A stretch of 64,000 bases of DNA from Acinetobacter pittii ATCC 19004 = CIP 70.29 (lineage in GTDB: Bacteria > Pseudomonadota > Gammaproteobacteria > Pseudomonadales > Moraxellaceae). Made by a program: the position numbers and the translations under genes. Numbering within the stretch: position 1 is the stretch's first letter; every line of letters begins with the position of its first letter. Location of the stretch: NCBI RefSeq assembly GCF_000369045.1, contig NZ_KB849786.1:1154743-1218742 (forward strand), in the 5' to 3' direction. The notes beneath the pieces were generated by a model, which made no database searches, was not told the origin of the DNA, and saw only the letters and a list, made by a program, of their open reading frames with translations. Shown piece by piece: positions 1 to 7,361 of the stretch.

Positions 1-1757
1 TCAACAACTTGGCTCTTAGCATCAGTTAATCGATAAATTGCATACGGACTTCGCAAGTCAATTCGAAGATATAAAAAGCCATCATGAGTAGCTGTTACAA
101 CAGCCTCACCAGCAACAATGACATTTGACCCAGTTGATACGTATGAATTTAAATTTGAAATGAAATTTAAGTTTTCATCTAGCTGGTTAATATACGCAAT
201 TGTTTCAGCAGATCCTGACCCCATACGTGCATTTAATTGAATTACATCCCCAGCTTTAACTGGAGCAAATGCAGCATATACAATCCCATAAGATGAGGCA
301 GTAAGAACTTGTCCATCAGGTTTCATAATCCGGTCAGGAAAGATAAAACATTCATCGATAATATTTAATTTACCAGTCGCATTCAGTGCGTCACGTAATT
401 CACGAACTTCTTCAGCTGTAGCAAAACGCTTAAAGCTTTTGTTATTGAGTTGACGATTTTTCGGTAATAGTTCAATTTTATAGTCATCAACACCTATGGT
501 ATAAAAAACACGTACATACATGAAACCATCTTGTGTTGCAGTACCAACCACAGTTCCTGTATATCGTGTCCGGTTTTCTGACCACCCCACGAAATCAACA
601 AGATTCTTATTGGCATCAGTTTGACCCAAATGAGGCACAGGATCAGTTGATGTTGCGTTCCCAAGTTTCCCAGTCAATCGCACTACATCACCTGCTTTAA
701 CAGGGATATAGAATGCAAGCCAGTTGTTTGAATAAGCAATAGAATGATCAGGATTTATTACGAAATAACCAGCTGGTCTGTATTTATGAGTAACATCCTG
801 TTCATTATTCAATAATACAGCATCAATATCTTCTTTAACTGCATAACCATTTGATTGAGCAGTTAAAAGGATTTTTGCAGGACCAGCATCTTTGCGATGA
901 CGCATATAAATAAAGCCATCGTGAGTTGCAGTTGCAATACGGGTATATGGTTTAACAGTACCGACAGATGCCAAATTAAATAAAGAACCAATGAAAGTCT
1001 TATTTGCATCAAACTGTAGTAGTAAACCCTGTAGCTCCGTACCGCCCGAGCCGTACCAACCCGAAACGTCAACCACATCACCAGCTTTAACTGGAATAAA
1101 GAAAGCATCCCAAGCTGTTGCCGTTGTACTTTCAACAGAGCCATTATAGTTATAAACAAGCCCGTTGATTTTTTCGACGGAATCCGTCACATCTTGAGGC
1201 AAACCTTTACCCAGATTAAAAGATAGAGTAGTTACGAATCCATCAGCTGCATCTTTTTTTGATTCAACTAATTCAATTGCATTTTGATTTGCAACTGCTA
1301 GTAAATCTGTACCTTTTTTATACTCCGTACCAGTCCATGTATATGTACCAACTTTTGTTGAATCTTGATCAGCATTCACACGGACAGAAACATTAGGCTT
1401 TGAAGGTGTATAAGCAAGCATTTCTGCATAACTATTAAATGAAGCTTCAAAACCACTCTGAGCTAGAGTCGTTTTAAACTCAACCTCATCAATACGTTCA
1501 TTCTGTGCATCATCACGCAACTGACTCGCTTGTGCTACTGATAAAACAGTATCTGGTGTTGCAAAATCTTCCTCATTTTTTAATGCAGCAGAACCCAATC
1601 CAGCTTTAACAAGATCAGACACTTGCTCTAATGGAGCTTTCTTTGTTTCACCATCTTGAACCACTGGCAACACATCAAAGAGGGAAACACTTGAAGTTTG
1701 TTCAAGCTCACTAATCGGAGTGCCAGGTACTTCAATAACGATTGTTTGTTGAGCCAT
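1..1757 (-). CDS. Tail fibre-like protein (C-terminus outside window)
   Basis: The reading frame is open from the ATG at 1757 to the window edge, giving about 585 residues with no stop. The N-terminus (SELEQ, LPVVQDGETKKAPLEQ) resembles the anchor segments of phage tail fibres and tailspikes. The body has three copies of a roughly 150-residue unit, each opening with PVKAGDV and closing with an ATxDGFxYxR strand, which suggests repeated beta-sandwich domains on a receptor-binding shaft. The gene follows the sheath-like small gene with a 3-bp gap. The role is inferred from position and repeat character; the receptor-binding tip is not visible. Confidence 0.7.
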   Translation of the reverse strand, partial: MAQQTIVIEVPGTPISELEQTSSVSLFDVLPVVQDGETKKAPLEQVSDLVKAGLGSAALKNEEDFATPDTVLSVAQASQLRDDAQNERIDEVEFKTTLAQSGFEASFNSYAEMLAYTPSKPNVSVRVNADQDSTKVGTYTWTGTEYKKGTDLLAVANQNAIELVESKKDAADGFVTTLSFNLGKGLPQDVTDSVEKINGLVYNYNGSVESTTATAWDAFFIPVKAGDVVDVSGWYGSGGTELQGLLLQFDANKTFIGSLFNLASVGTVKPYTRIATATHDGFIYMRHRKDAGPAKILLTAQSNGYAVKEDIDAVLLNNEQDVTHKYRPAGYFVINPDHSIAYSNNWLAFYIPVKAGDVVRLTGKLGNATSTDPVPHLGQTDANKNLVDFVGWSENRTRYTGTVVGTATQDGFMYVRVFYTIGVDDYKIELLPKNRQLNNKSFKRFATAEEVRELRDALNATGKLNIIDECFIFPDRIMKPDGQVLTASSYGIVYAAFAPVKAGDVIQLNARMGSGSAETIAYINQLDENLNFISNLNSYVSTGSNVIVAGEAVVTATHDGFLYLRIDLRSPYAIYRLTDAKSQVV

Positions 1758-1760
1758 ACT

Positions 1761-2111
1761 TTACTCCGGTTCAATCAAAGCGCCACCTTCAGTCTGAAGC
1801 GCAGAACCGCTTTCAGTTTGAAGAGCAGCTTGTGTTTGAACATCTTCGACTGCAAGAGCAACAGCTTGCACGCTAACTGTACGATTAGTTTTCACAGCAG
1901 CTGTAATCATTCGCCCAGCTTGAGAGTTAGCTCCAAACTTGGCATCAGCATCTGCTTTGTCATAGACATCAACAGGCTTAAACTGCTCAGACAATACGTC
2001 CAGCGTCACAAATAAAACTCGCTGATCGTTTAGGGGTAAACCCGTCCGCTGAGTATTGATATTGACGCTGGTGTATACGTCTGGAACTTTAATATTTGCA
2101 GAAATAGACAT
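1761..2111 (-). CDS. Short tail sheath-like protein
   Basis: A 116-residue protein. Its start (IKVPDVYTSVNI followed by GLPLNDQRVLFV) resembles the first roughly 90 residues of Mu-type tail sheath proteins (gpL), which open with a V-P-Y segment and a QRVL strand. The protein then stops, where a full sheath would continue for about 350 more residues. The C-terminus has a QTESGSALQTEGGALIEPE tail. It lies between the gp37-like gene and the tail fibre, where Mu phages place the sheath. It may be a standalone adaptor domain or a reduced sheath. Function unknown. Confidence 0.5.
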   Translation of the reverse strand: MSISANIKVPDVYTSVNINTQRTGLPLNDQRVLFVTLDVLSEQFKPVDVYDKADADAKFGANSQAGRMITAAVKTNRTVSVQAVALAVEDVQTQAALQTESGSALQTEGGALIEPE

Positions 2112-2114
2112 AGC

Positions 2115-2726
2115 TTAATTTTCCTGAAACTCAACACGATCCGAGGCATCAACAATGCCGTCGTCTGGTTGAAAGTAATAATCGACTTGAATACCCAGCA
2201 GATCTTCAACAGTCTCAGCTTCTTCACGGTCTCTGTCAGAGGCCGTGATGGTGTATTGGGTATGAAATTCTTGGGAAAGCACGCTCACAGATTGTTTGCG
2301 TGTTGTTGTATTAAAAATTGTTCTGGTTCGGCCCAGCTCTAATGGGTCTAAACCTTTTACTTTGACACTTGATAAATCATTGCCAATAAGCAAGTTTTGA
2401 ACGAGGCTTAACATCTTAAAGGTTCCGATGTCACGACCACCGCCTAAGCGTTGAGCTTCTTCGTTGCGGACTGAACGAGCACCAACCAAAACAACTAAAT
2501 TAACGGGATAAACAGTTTTGTTCGCACTAATTTTGCGAGGTGCACCTGATCCTTGGAAAGTCACCCAGATCGCAGGGAATGTATCGATAAAAGCTAAAGT
2601 TTCATCATCGAATTCACCACCATAGGTTTTGATTTCACGAACCCACGGCCACACCTTAGTTTCAATCTGCTTTGCCATGACATCTTTCATGCCTTGCACA
2701 ACAATACCGAGATCAAGATTTACCAT
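2115..2726 (-). CDS. Mu gp37-like protein (DUF1834)
   Basis: A 203-residue protein of the family after the gp36 homologue in Mu-like phages, thought to act at the head-tail junction or in tail completion. Visible features are an N-terminal helix (GIVVQGMKDVMAKQI), the strand AFIDTFPAIWVTFQG and the acidic C-terminal segment DYYFQPDDGIVDASD typical of the family. It overlaps the upstream gp36-like gene by 7 bases, which suggests translational coupling. The family call rests on position and overall pattern; the biochemical role is not established. Confidence 0.72.
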   Translation of the reverse strand: MVNLDLGIVVQGMKDVMAKQIETKVWPWVREIKTYGGEFDDETLAFIDTFPAIWVTFQGSGAPRKISANKTVYPVNLVVLVGARSVRNEEAQRLGGGRDIGTFKMLSLVQNLLIGNDLSSVKVKGLDPLELGRTRTIFNTTTRKQSVSVLSQEFHTQYTITASDRDREEAETVEDLLGIQVDYYFQPDDGIVDASDRVEFQEN

Positions 2727-3148
2727 CCACGACCTCCAAAATCATTGCGTCCGACTTGAAACATCACATTGTTAGATGATGTTTTAACAGGCTCAGAATC
2801 ACCCGCTGGGGCGTTACCAAGACTGACGTTACCTTTTGCGATCTCCTTTAGGGTTTTAATCGCATCGTCATAACGTGTACGGATAGGATCATTCTCAGAA
2901 AATGCTCCAGTACAGGCATGGTATCGAGCCATGTCACATGCAATGGATTCCAAAAATGGCGGAACTGTTTGCAACGGCAGCTTATAGCGACTAACAAGAT
3001 AGCCCTCAATTTGAGAGTTAGCGTGCTGTAAAGCCTTATTCAGCTTGTCGTAATTAATGACATCCTGATATGGAGCTTCATTATCAGTAAGCTGAATAAG
3101 TTCACGCTCACCGAACTTTTCAATCATCGCGTCTGCCGTTGCATACAT
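2720..3148 (-). CDS. Mu gp36-like head-tail connector (DUF1320)
   Basis: A 142-residue protein starting MYATADAMIEKFGERELIQLTD, the characteristic opening of the DUF1320/gp36 family (Y-x3-DM-x2-RFGE-x-EL-x-QLTD). The helical core (LNKALQHANSQIEGYLVSRYKLPL, ACDMARYHAC) is also typical. The family probably forms an adaptor ring at the neck of the virion. It sits directly after the major head gene, as in Mu and BcepMu, and the next gene overlaps its end. A cysteine pair in the helical core is the only unusual feature. Confidence 0.85.
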   Translation of the reverse strand: MYATADAMIEKFGERELIQLTDNEAPYQDVINYDKLNKALQHANSQIEGYLVSRYKLPLQTVPPFLESIACDMARYHACTGAFSENDPIRTRYDDAIKTLKEIAKGNVSLGNAPAGDSEPVKTSSNNVMFQVGRNDFGGRGW

Positions 3149-3159
3149 TTCATATCACC

Positions 3160-4068
3160 TTATGCTTGAGCGCCAGTTGATCCATAGGCCAGTTGCCAGA
3201 AGCCATAACCTGAGTTACCACGTGCTTCAGCACCAAAGTAATAAACACCTTCCATAAAGACGTTATTACTGTCTGGGCTTGTTGATCGTACTAACTGAGC
3301 GGCTTTACGTTTTTGATAAATGAAAGGCTTGACTGGTTTAGTGGTATCCAATAAAAACCATTGATTTGAGTCCTTAATACGGCCTGAAACAACAATTTTG
3401 GCAGTGCCACGATATGGATTTTCACTTCCATCACCCAATTTTTCATTGTTAATTAGGCGTTTTGCTTCTGCTTCTAGTGCTGGTGGAACAAGTAAAATAT
3501 TAGGTACAACACCTAACGATTCCCCAGTTTCATCGACATATTCCAGCATTGATCGACGGGCAGCTCCGTATGAAGCATCAGCTGCCGCAGCAGTAGCCGC
3601 AGATAGTTTTTTGGTGCCTTTGTTGCTAACAGTTTCTTTACCAACTTTATGGCTAGTAGAGAAGAAAGGTTGTCCATCAAAGCATTTATTTTGAAATGCG
3701 CCATTTACAGCTTGATAAACCAGTTGATCAGGATGTTTTTTTGCACTTACACCTACTGAATCAGCTTGAATGGTTAAACCAGCAATTTGGTTGTCTTCAA
3801 TGTCGTCACGAGAAATTTCAATAGTTGCTTCATAAGGAACGTTCTTGATGACGTAATCATATTTTTCTAACTTGTTGATATTCTTTTTACCAACCCAAGG
3901 CTTCATTTGTGGAATTGCGCCAAGCCATTTATAGTTTTCATAGGCTGCTGCACTTGGGACTTCCATAGCAATTTCTTGCCATTCAGTTTGAGTTGCGGCA
4001 AATGCCTTATTAAAAACCGTTTTGATACCTAGAAACATGGCATCTAAAGTCGCACCGTTTACATTCAT
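3160..4068 (-). CDS. Major head subunit, Mu gpT family
   Basis: About 302 residues, the normal size for a Mu gpT-type capsid protein. Family features are the opening NGATLDAMFLGIKTVFNKAF, the WLGAIPQMKPWVG segment, the conserved YEATIEISRDDIEDNQIAGL and the C-terminal AARGNSGYGFWQLAYGS. I chose the ATG at 4068 because it overlaps the upstream stop as ATGA and has a GGAG 10 bases before it. An ATG at 4077 is possible but has GGAG only one base away. It follows the protease/scaffold and decoration genes as expected for a procapsid cassette. Confidence 0.9.
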   Translation of the reverse strand: MNVNGATLDAMFLGIKTVFNKAFAATQTEWQEIAMEVPSAAAYENYKWLGAIPQMKPWVGKKNINKLEKYDYVIKNVPYEATIEISRDDIEDNQIAGLTIQADSVGVSAKKHPDQLVYQAVNGAFQNKCFDGQPFFSTSHKVGKETVSNKGTKKLSAATAAAADASYGAARRSMLEYVDETGESLGVVPNILLVPPALEAEAKRLINNEKLGDGSENPYRGTAKIVVSGRIKDSNQWFLLDTTKPVKPFIYQKRKAAQLVRSTSPDSNNVFMEGVYYFGAEARGNSGYGFWQLAYGSTGAQA

Positions 4069-4478
4069 TCTACCCATACTCCATTGTCTTCGATTCCAAC
4101 CACACGACCTGCTTTTGATAAAGCGCCAGCGTTATCAGTTGCAGCAACAGTTTCAGCATCTTCGATAAAGCAATCTTTGCCGAAACTTGCTTGGGTCACA
4201 GGGTCTGTCGAACTATTTTCAAAAAAGAAAGCATTGTGTGAGCGCACTAAAACCTGCACATCACCATCAGCACCGCCAGTGTTATCAATTGCTTCTTCAG
4301 CACGTCCCAGATAGGTCAAACCCGCACCAGCTTTACCTTCAGTTGCAAAACCAGTTGCATCTGTGACAACAATAAAACCTGCACGAATTACCGTATTTGC
4401 TTTAACTAATACGGGGAATAAACCAAGCTCACGACGGGGTGTCTGACGATCACGTCCATTTTGCAAAATACTGCTCAT
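4065..4478 (-). CDS. Capsid decoration/cement-like protein
   Basis: A 137-residue protein between the protease/scaffold gene and the major head gene. This is the position of small head-decoration or cement proteins (DUF2190-like) in many Mu-like phages. The sequence is rich in Ala, Gly, Thr and Val, with short beta-type segments (ANTVIRAGFIVVTDATGFAT, GLTYLGRAEEAIDN, QVLVRSHNAFFF), which fits a small beta-barrel coat-binding protein. Its stop overlaps the head-gene start. Function is inferred from position and fold type. Confidence 0.65.
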   Translation of the reverse strand: MSSILQNGRDRQTPRRELGLFPVLVKANTVIRAGFIVVTDATGFATEGKAGAGLTYLGRAEEAIDNTGGADGDVQVLVRSHNAFFFENSSTDPVTQASFGKDCFIEDAETVAATDNAGALSKAGRVVGIEDNGVWVE

Positions 4479-5033
4479 TTATTTTTCCTCTGGTTGAATG
4501 CCCATCAGGTTAAAAACCTGCAAAGCTTCAGGTGTATGCTGATTTTTTGGCGTATCTTTTCCACCACCAAAATTATTCGTTGACTCAGTTTGACGTTGAG
4601 ACAATGCTGCAATTTTTGGCAAGCTTTCAATATGGGCTTTGACAAAGTCAGGATTTGTTTTTGCCTGTTCCTTTATCCAGTTGATTGTTGTTACACCAGT
4701 TAGACGCCCATCACTACATGCAGCAGTAATAAGATCTTCCATTTCTTTGGCTTTATTAGCTGCTTCAGCTGCACCAGCCTGATTTACAGCTTCTTGATAT
4801 ACAGCCATAGGAACATATTGAGTCGGATCAACAACTGCTTGATTATTTGCAGCTGTCTTTACTTCAATCGCTTTGGTAAAAGCTGCATCCAGTGTTTGCT
4901 CACCAGAAACAGTAGTTCCGAATGCAGTATCGAATTTGCCAAAAGCAGTATTTGCAGCAGCAATAGCTTCCTGCTCAGTTGCTGTTTCAGGCAAACCGAT
5001 TTTTTTAAGCATGAGCTTTAGAAACTCATTCAT
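4479..5033 (-). CDS. Internal scaffold start (Mu Z-like), in frame within protease gene
   Basis: An ATG at 5033 encodes MNEFLKLMLKKIGL in the same frame as the protease gene, giving a 184-residue C-terminal product. On the minus strand it is preceded by GAGGATTCAACA, a strong ribosome-binding site 7 to 8 bases before the ATG. Such a site inside a coding frame is unlikely unless used. Nested scaffold genes are established for Mu I/Z and lambda C/Nu3. The product would be the internal scaffold degraded by the protease after head assembly. Confidence 0.72.
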   Translation of the reverse strand: MNEFLKLMLKKIGLPETATEQEAIAAANTAFGKFDTAFGTTVSGEQTLDAAFTKAIEVKTAANNQAVVDPTQYVPMAVYQEAVNQAGAAEAANKAKEMEDLITAACSDGRLTGVTTINWIKEQAKTNPDFVKAHIESLPKIAALSQRQTESTNNFGGGKDTPKNQHTPEALQVFNLMGIQPEEK

Positions 5034-5549
5034 TGTTGAATCCTCACGGTTTTGAGACAAAAAATCCTGTGCCGCTGCTGCAAGTTTTGCAGGCGGTAGA
5101 GAGTCAATATTTGGAGTGTTAGTTAGTGCAACGTTAATGAGACCATGAACATCCCCAGTTGCGTCGTATAAAATGAAGGGTGAAAGGTATTTATATTCTT
5201 CAGCTTCAATATAATCTTGGGCTTTTTTAGTCCATGACCAATTGTTAGAACATAGACCTACGCCATCCACATATTCAAAGCCACCAGCTCGCAGCCAACC
5301 TGAAGCTGGAGCTTCTTTGCCTTCTTGTTTTGCAGCAATAATTGAATGCTCATAATCAACCAGCATATCAATAGTTCGAGTGTTGAGTTGAGCTGCTAAT
5401 GCACGACCATTTTCTGGTGTTAAACGCCAGTAAGGTGCATCAAATGGGCGTCCATCAATGCCTTTAAAAATTCCTTCTGGAATAAGCACCAACTTATCAG
5501 CAGATAACTTAATGTCGAAAGCGCAAAGGGCTACGAGTAATTTGTTCAT
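4479..5549 (-). CDS. Prohead protease with scaffold, Mu gpI family
   Basis: A 356-residue protein. Residues 1 to about 165 match the Mu gpI-type prohead protease: VLIPEGIFKGIDGRPF, RTIDMLVDYEHSI with the candidate catalytic His, and ASGWL followed by YKYLSPFILYD. The remainder is charged and helical like a scaffold, ending in a Gln/Asn-rich tail. The protease would cut the scaffold and itself during prohead maturation. An internal in-frame start at 5033 is predicted to make the scaffold alone, as Mu gene Z does inside gene I. The gene directly precedes the decoration gene with no gap. Confidence 0.88.
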   Translation of the reverse strand: MNKLLVALCAFDIKLSADKLVLIPEGIFKGIDGRPFDAPYWRLTPENGRALAAQLNTRTIDMLVDYEHSIIAAKQEGKEAPASGWLRAGGFEYVDGVGLCSNNWSWTKKAQDYIEAEEYKYLSPFILYDATGDVHGLINVALTNTPNIDSLPPAKLAAAAQDFLSQNREDSTMNEFLKLMLKKIGLPETATEQEAIAAANTAFGKFDTAFGTTVSGEQTLDAAFTKAIEVKTAANNQAVVDPTQYVPMAVYQEAVNQAGAAEAANKAKEMEDLITAACSDGRLTGVTTINWIKEQAKTNPDFVKAHIESLPKIAALSQRQTESTNNFGGGKDTPKNQHTPEALQVFNLMGIQPEEK

Positions 5550-5601
5550 AACATCGACTTTTAAAACGATGATATGAGATTAGAATGTGGGGAGAAAAAA
5601 G

Positions 5602-5624
5602 ATCAGGCGGAAACACTTCCGCCC
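5602..5624. repeat. Hairpin repeat GGCGGAA...TTCCGCC, copy 1
   Basis: An inverted repeat with GGCGGAA and TTCCGCC arms around a 4-base loop, preceded by ATCA. On the minus strand it is followed by a T run (GATCTTTTTTC), so this copy can act as a terminator between the gpG-like gene and the protease gene. Two near-identical copies lie at 8998-9020 and 14840-14860. Confidence 0.75.
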
Positions 5625-5628
5625 AGTT

Positions 5629-6105
5629 TTAGAAATTAAATATTTGATGCCAGTAATGGTCTACATCATCAAAAACGGCAAGCTCTGCCTCATGTTGTAA
5701 ATTGCCAGCACTATCCATTGGTAGAAATGGTCTGGCAGGAATATCACCCCAAGGAAGAGGCCCATTTCTTGAAGACTTACCATATTGACCTTGCTTAGCC
5801 CCAAAATGCTGTGTTGGCGCTTTGGGGTCATTTGTCCCAATCTCAACTTCATTGTCTGAAACACGTGTGGTAATGCTGCGACGCAACTGACCAGATTGAA
5901 ATAGCATTTTCCCTGACTTACGACGGGCCAAGGTGACTAGGCTTAAGCCAGCCCATGCTGGACGGCCTTCAGAATCAAAATTGTCATCAGTAACTGTCAA
6001 AAAACTATTGGCAATAGCATGACCAAGTGGTGTTGTATCTTGCATCGCTTCAGCAACGCGAGTGAGCCTTGTCCTTAATTCTCTATTGCCTAGTTCTATA
6101 GTCAT
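5629..6105 (-). CDS. Phage virion morphogenesis protein, Mu gpG family
   Basis: A 158-residue protein between MuF and the protease, the usual place of gpG. Family features are DDNFDSEGRPAWAGLSLVTLARRK near residues 40-63, the segment MLFQSGQLRRSI, and the C-terminal IPARPFLPMD. gpG-type proteins are tail-completion or head-morphogenesis factors; the exact step is unsettled. It overlaps the end of the MuF-like gene by 4 bases, which suggests coupled translation. A hairpin terminator-like repeat follows it. Confidence 0.85.
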   Translation of the reverse strand: MTIELGNRELRTRLTRVAEAMQDTTPLGHAIANSFLTVTDDNFDSEGRPAWAGLSLVTLARRKSGKMLFQSGQLRRSITTRVSDNEVEIGTNDPKAPTQHFGAKQGQYGKSSRNGPLPWGDIPARPFLPMDSAGNLQHEAELAVFDDVDHYWHQIFNF

Positions 6106-7361
6106 TGAATTAGCTCCAGTCCTTCAGATTGCCAGTCTTTTTTACGTACAATCTTAGATACTACAAAACTTCCCGTAGGTTCATTCACTGCAAACTGAAC
6201 CACATCTTTTTCAAGAACATAAAACAATAGCTTTTCTTGAGCATCCCAAAAGACTTGCTCAGCTTCAGTAAGCAACTGAGGCAACGCCATCAATCGACTA
6301 ACCGCTATATCTGAATATTCTTTATTGACAATAACGGTGTCACTCATGAATAGAAGTTTCGATTCAAGCGAAACCCCTTGTTGTGTAAGTACTTGGACTT
6401 CCTTGGCTTGAAGTGCACCAATAATACTGATTTCATTTTTAGGCTCAGTTAAACGTAAGGCATTCTGGATAAATTTTTCATGAATTTTTGTGCGTGCACT
6501 GTTATTCAATAGTTCCTGAGTTTGCTTCAAGCCTTTAGACATACCCATTAAATCCGTTGCTCGTTGTGCCATAACATTTTCAATTAAATAGCTTGTTGCT
6601 GGTGATCCATTAAAGCCAGCTGCGGGAGCAAATGTCAGTGTGCCGTCTTTAGTTGGGATATTGAATTGAGTCCGTTTTGCAATCACATCAGCGCCAGTAT
6701 TACGATCAATACCGACTTTTTCATTAATTGTGCTGGCATGACCTTTACCACTTAATATTTCTTTACCTTCAACCTCACGTCTGGATCGGGCAATAATACG
6801 GCATTTGCAACCCCATTCTGAAGGTGGATAAGCTACCGACCAAAATGGATCGTCATAACTAAAAATCTTTCCATTTAAGGCAACATGTTGCTTGCGTGGG
6901 TTACTAATTGAGATATGACGCCATTCCCAATATGGTCGAGTTTCTGCACCTGCAAGCATGGCTCTATAACGACCAGCTGCAAAAGCAGATTGCATGTTTG
7001 TATCGTAAATTGTTCGTAACCGACGTGGGCTGCCAAGTTGTACTTCCTGTTCACGGCCTTCAGGGTTAACAACAATTTTCTTTCCCCACCAACCTTTGTC
7101 CTGAAGCGTAGGTGTAATACTAGCTTTCCACTGCTCAAGCGACTGGCCTTGCTGCATCGCTGTAATTAAGGACTGGCGAATATCTTGGAGCAGATCCATA
7201 CGTGCAACTTTTGCCACGGTAAATGCTTTGCTGTGTGCATTATCTAGTGTTTCATGCCAGTCCCAACCAATCTTGAAGCCTTTCTTTTCTAAATAAGAAA
7301 TTGCATCTTCAGGGGGCAATGTAAACAGAGCGTTCAGCTCTGGCCGTTGTGCTGTAGGCAT
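6102..7361 (-). CDS. MuF-like minor head protein with C-terminal extension
   Basis: A 419-residue protein. Residues from about 80 to 200 carry the MuF core: RTIYDTNMQSAFAAGRY, RPYWEWRHI, and the SEWGCKCRI segment with paired cysteines. MuF is a minor capsid protein placed at the portal. The C-terminal roughly 140 residues (from KGLKQTQELL to the end, with LMALPQLLTEAEQVFWD and LLFYVLEKDVVQFAV) form an extra domain. It resembles the small RNase-fold (PBECR-type) domains attached to some MuF proteins; that part is a guess. It overlaps the portal stop by one base. Confidence 0.85.
   Translation of the reverse strand: MPTAQRPELNALFTLPPEDAISYLEKKGFKIGWDWHETLDNAHSKAFTVAKVARMDLLQDIRQSLITAMQQGQSLEQWKASITPTLQDKGWWGKKIVVNPEGREQEVQLGSPRRLRTIYDTNMQSAFAAGRYRAMLAGAETRPYWEWRHISISNPRKQHVALNGKIFSYDDPFWSVAYPPSEWGCKCRIIARSRREVEGKEILSGKGHASTINEKVGIDRNTGADVIAKRTQFNIPTKDGTLTFAPAAGFNGSPATSYLIENVMAQRATDLMGMSKGLKQTQELLNNSARTKIHEKFIQNALRLTEPKNEISIIGALQAKEVQVLTQQGVSLESKLLFMSDTVIVNKEYSDIAVSRLMALPQLLTEAEQVFWDAQEKLLFYVLEKDVVQFAVNEPTGSFVVSKIVRKKDWQSEGLELIQ

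Noticed and set aside
863..1159. Separate 98-aa gene inside the tail fibre region
   Set aside because: It is a shadow in another frame of the open tail fibre frame and has no ribosome-binding site.
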